From Pelodera strongyloides (taxonomy: Eukaryota > Nematoda > Chromadorea > Rhabditida > Rhabditidae): DNA of 64,000 nucleotides. Position 1 is the stretch's first letter; each line of letters begins with the position of its first letter. The DNA lies in NCBI GenBank assembly GCA_036852015.1, contig JAANDG010000069.1, positions 1 through 64,000 of the forward strand, read 5' to 3'. Of this stretch, positions 63,759-64,000 are shown in pieces. A model generated the notes under the pieces. It saw nothing but the letters and a program-made list of their open reading frames with translations. It was not told the DNA's origin and did not search any database. Position numbers and translations under genes: made by a program.

Positions 63759-63887
63759 GGCCATATTCACCACTCCCATTCCCTCGGGGAAATATTCCCT
63801 GGGGACAGGAAATACTATTCCAATGTGAGAGACGCAGAGAAAAAGACGGGGAAACCCATGGAGAATTAAGTGGTTAATATGGCCTCA
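63759..63887. repeat. MITE, GAGGCCATATTCACC family
   Basis: AGGCCATATTCACCACTCCC at the left and TAAGTGGTTAATATGGCCTC at the right. The interior (CCTCGGGGAAATATTCCCTG, GTGAGAGACGCAGAGAAAAA, GACGGGGAAACCC) matches the other copies. Confidence 0.9.
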
Positions 63888-63890
63888 CTC

Positions 63891-63995
63891 AGTAGGAGTT
63901 CCACTCTGAAGCGTGGAGCAGATCTCGAAAAATACATCCTACCTTATTTGGCTCATGTTCAGGATCCTTTTGACGTATCTTTCATTGACGACTGA
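63891..63995 (+). CDS. Possible exon, unidentified
   Basis: Immediately after a MITE, an ACTCAG acceptor is followed by an open frame reading SSTLKRGADLEKYILPYLAH and VQDPFDVSFIDD, then TGA at 63993. The composition looks protein-like (amphipathic, no low complexity), but the phase does not join cleanly to the candidate exon ending near 63679 or to the 60957 exon. If real, it could be a last exon of the 60957 gene or part of a gene continuing outside the window. Confidence 0.3.
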   Translation, partial: SRSSTLKRGADLEKYILPYLAHVQDPFDVSFIDD

Positions 63996-64000
63996 GACTA

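Larger units (their letters stand above)
61095..63890. other. Intron or intergenic DNA with two MITE relics
   Basis: AT-rich DNA with (AT)n near 62803-62820, a truncated TTAAAGCG-family MITE (61697-61824), the second TTAAAGGGA element (62289-62517) and a GAGGCC-family MITE (63759-63887). No coding exon was found with confidence. A possible tiny exon ends at the GTACGTACG donor near 63679. Confidence 0.45.

Overview
The window is nuclear DNA from an animal: intron-rich genes with GT-AG splice sites, AT-rich intergenic and intronic DNA, microsatellites, and several families of small inverted-repeat elements. Protein details (Sec61 alpha, RPS18, GMPPB, DNAJC25 and an HHAT-like MBOAT enzyme) and a recurring TTTCAG-type acceptor just before start codons suggest a small invertebrate, most likely a nematode. 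The species cannot be fixed from the sequence alone. Gene models were assembled by hand from reading-frame continuity, splice-site phase and remembered family sequences; no search or splice predictor was run.

Layout. 1-3070: repeats and two orphan coding blocks on the minus strand (1127-1431). 3071-5362 (+): C-terminal two thirds of an HHAT-like membrane O-acyltransferase. 5432-7032 (-): RPS18, convergent with it. 7526-11113 (+): SEC61 alpha, 11 exons. 12532-22452 (-): pyruvate dehydrogenase E1 beta, 11 exons, with a 4.5 kb intron full of repeats. 24702-40290 (-): VPS8 of the CORVET tether, whose introns hold a 3.8 kb LINE, a 29-bp minisatellite and two MITEs. 41443-46932 (-): GMPPB, 9 exons, 359 residues. 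49973-52524 (+): DNAJC25-type ER DnaJ protein, 9 exons. 54311-59233 (-): BuGZ/ZNF207, 12 exons. 60957 onward (+): first exon of an unidentified gene that probably runs off the window.

The genes are mostly housekeeping: translation (RPS18), ER translocation and folding (SEC61A, DNAJC25), nucleotide-sugar supply for glycosylation (GMPPB), mitochondrial carbon entry (PDHB), endosome tethering (VPS8) and spindle assembly (BuGZ). They do not form one pathway. GMPPB, VPS8 and PDHB lie in the same order and orientation, and GMPPB and DNAJC25 are divergent across a 3 kb gap.

The most interesting content is mobile DNA. A frameshifted APE-type LINE in a VPS8 intron encodes a canonical 2A ribosome-skipping motif (GDVEENPGP) immediately before a PHD-like zinc finger. 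It is inserted inside an older MITE, and its 5' module occurs alone at two further places. At least three MITE families recur: one with TTAAAGCGAAATACCGG ends, one with GAGGCCATATTCACC ends, and one with TTAAAGGGA ends. A nearly perfect 1.06 kb foldback element lies in the PDHB intron.
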